DNA from: an uncultured Bacilli bacterium
Lineage (GTDB): Bacteria > Bacillota_I > Bacilli_A > RF39 > UBA660
Length of the DNA stretch: 14,243 nt
Reading direction: 5' to 3'
Assembly: GCA_910586865.1 (NCBI GenBank)
Contig: CAJUIY010000045.1
Span: forward strand, 1-14,243
The notes under the pieces were generated by a model that was not told where the DNA came from, searched no databases, and worked only from the letters and a program-made list of their open reading frames with translations. Position numbers and translations under genes: made by a program. Positions 13,492-14,243 of the stretch are shown here, one piece after another (positions within the stretch are counted from its first letter, which is position 1; every line of letters begins with the position of its first letter).

Positions 13492-14179
13492 CTTTCTCAT
13501 TTTCTAACTGTTCACCAAAAGAACAATCATCAAATTTATATTTAAACCTCAACTTATCTGAATAATCATCATCACTAGATAAAGCTTTGTTTAACTTTTC
13601 AGCTTCTACACATTCTATTAAGCTGCCATTCCTATTACTCCAAAAGCTTTTTCCTTTAAAAAGTTTACTCATATATGCCTTATTTCCAAAAAGTAGATGA
13701 TTACATGATATATTTCCATCAACAATAATATTTTCAGAAACTTCGATCGCAGATTTTGAAGTAATATCTCCATAAGAATAGAGGTTATTTTTACTTTTAA
13801 TATTACCTGCACAAAAAAGTTTACCCCCACAAGATATATCCCCATCGGTAATAATATTTCCTCCAACATAAATATCATTTAATAATGGAGTACTAATTTT
13901 CCAGTCAGTATACTCATTGGGATTTTTCAAAAATAAATCTCCCTTAGCATAAATTCCAGATGTTACTGTTAAGCTAGAATCTGATATTATATTCCCTTTA
14001 CTTTCTATTTTTCCAAGTATCATAACCTTGGCATCAAGATCTATTTCTATATCCTCATCTGATATTATATCATCAGCAATTTTATATTTTTTTACAGCTA
14101 TTTCTTCGCCGGTATCCTCATCTTTATAAAAAGTTACATCATCATAATGTAGTTGAGGATAGTTTTTATCTATTTTCAT
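13469..14179 (-). CDS. Predicted beta-helix protein (bactofilin/FapA-like fold), ending in DYGMEM
   Basis: Residues about 50-165 consist of short repeats spaced by roughly six to eight residues, with G-N/D-I steps: ILGKIESKGNII, GIYAKGDLFL, DIYVGGNIITDGDIS, CAGNIKSKNNLYSYGDIT, IIVDGNIS. Such a pattern, lacking helix-forming stretches, is that of right-handed beta-helix domains in bactofilins and DUF342/FapA proteins, which polymerise or act as scaffolds. The flanks are acidic (1-50) and charged (190-236). No signal peptide or membrane segment, so it is cytoplasmic. I assign the fold, not a function. Start: GAGGAG ten bases before ATG 14179. It is the first gene of the train inside the window; a gene upstream may end near 14190-14243. 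Its last codons and stop form the hairpin at 13465-13491. Confidence 0.75.
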   Translation of the reverse strand: MKIDKNYPQLHYDDVTFYKDEDTGEEIAVKKYKIADDIISDEDIEIDLDAKVMILGKIESKGNIISDSSLTVTSGIYAKGDLFLKNPNEYTDWKISTPLLNDIYVGGNIITDGDISCGGKLFCAGNIKSKNNLYSYGDITSKSAIEVSENIIVDGNISCNHLLFGNKAYMSKLFKGKSFWSNRNGSLIECVEAEKLNKALSSDDDYSDKLRFKYKFDDCSFGEQLENEKEDYGMEM

Positions 14180-14243
14180 CTATATCACTCTCCTCGTATA
14201 ATCAATCTTATAGAAATTATTAATCTATTTGATTGATTCTTTC
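14180..14243 (-). other. Leader of the beta-helix gene and window edge
   Basis: Contains GAGGAG about ten bases before ATG 14179. Two minus-strand frames are open into the window edge, one to a stop around 14220 and one to a TGA at the ribosome binding site, so the tail of an upstream gene may be present. No clear promoter is seen, which would fit a train continuing from beyond the edge. Confidence 0.4.

Larger units (their letters stand above)
527..14243. mobile_element. Integrated conjugative element, partial (one end inside the window)
   Basis: The left limit is placed where ZIP homology stops, directly after codon GGA 524-526; the exact base is uncertain by a few positions. Right of it lies a minus-strand train with VirD4/TraG, TopB, a DUF4315-like coiled-coil protein and a RadC remnant, a set characteristic of integrative conjugative elements of Bacillota. 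No integrase, relaxase, VirB4 or replication protein is visible, so most of the transfer machinery and the second end must lie beyond 14243. An alternative is that the ZIP gene was cut by another rearrangement and the conjugative genes arrived separately. Confidence 0.6.

Noticed and set aside
13669..13878. 69-aa minus-strand ORF inside the beta-helix gene
   Set aside because: Out-of-frame shadow without its own ribosome binding site; the larger frame has a coherent repeat pattern.
1..14243. CRISPR array, tRNA or rRNA genes
   Set aside because: No regularly spaced repeats and no cloverleaf or rRNA-like conserved sequence were seen on either strand.

Overview
This is an AT-rich window (roughly 30% GC by eye) from a low-GC Bacillota. 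The standard genetic code, strong AGGAGG-type ribosome binding sites, DUF285/BspA repeats and a TasA/SipW pair fit a gut-type Bacilli lineage (Erysipelotrichia or RF39-like). That placement is inference from gene content only.

Layout. Positions 131-565 (+) hold the 5' half of a ZIP-family metal transporter gene that breaks off just after its HNIPEG metal-binding motif. Everything to the right of about 530 looks like part of an integrated conjugative element, and I read the break as the element/chromosome junction. The other junction, the integrase and the relaxase are not in the window. Apart from one doubtful 32-codon ORF next to the junction, the whole element segment is one minus-strand gene train, read from right to left: a beta-helix-like protein, an unknown acidic protein, two small proteins, a large InlB/Listeria-Bacteroides B-repeat membrane protein, a SipW-type signal peptidase, two TasA/camelysin-like exported proteins, a BspA-like (DUF285) leucine-rich surface protein, a stand-alone HD-GYP phosphodiesterase, a small coiled-coil protein (DUF4315-like), an unknown 280-aa protein, topoisomerase III, a RadC C-terminal remnant and a VirD4/TraG coupling protein. 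A terminator lies after the coupling protein.

How the genes fit together. VirD4 and TopB (with DUF4315-like and RadC-like pieces) are conjugation or ICE-maintenance genes. Between them and the right edge sits a cell-surface module: SipW would process the TasA-like proteins (and perhaps the LRR protein, which shares a short motif after its signal peptide), while the B-repeat protein is anchored by an internal membrane segment. HD-GYP could connect this to c-di-GMP. Taken together it looks like a mobile, element-encoded fibre/adhesin locus, possibly for mating-pair contact or biofilm. This link is inference.

Unexpected non-coding structure. Several genes in the train end inside short RNA hairpins whose 3' arm carries the stop codon. 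The hairpins are followed by a T-rich stretch and then the ribosome binding site of the next gene. Because of the shared hairpin, unrelated proteins end in the same residues (DYGMEM/DYGMEL). One copy has been split by a 137-bp MITE-like element, itself a near-perfect palindrome, inserted in the hairpin loop with a 5-bp target duplication. Removing the element and one copy of the duplication restores exactly the sequence of the intact hairpin about 1 kb away.
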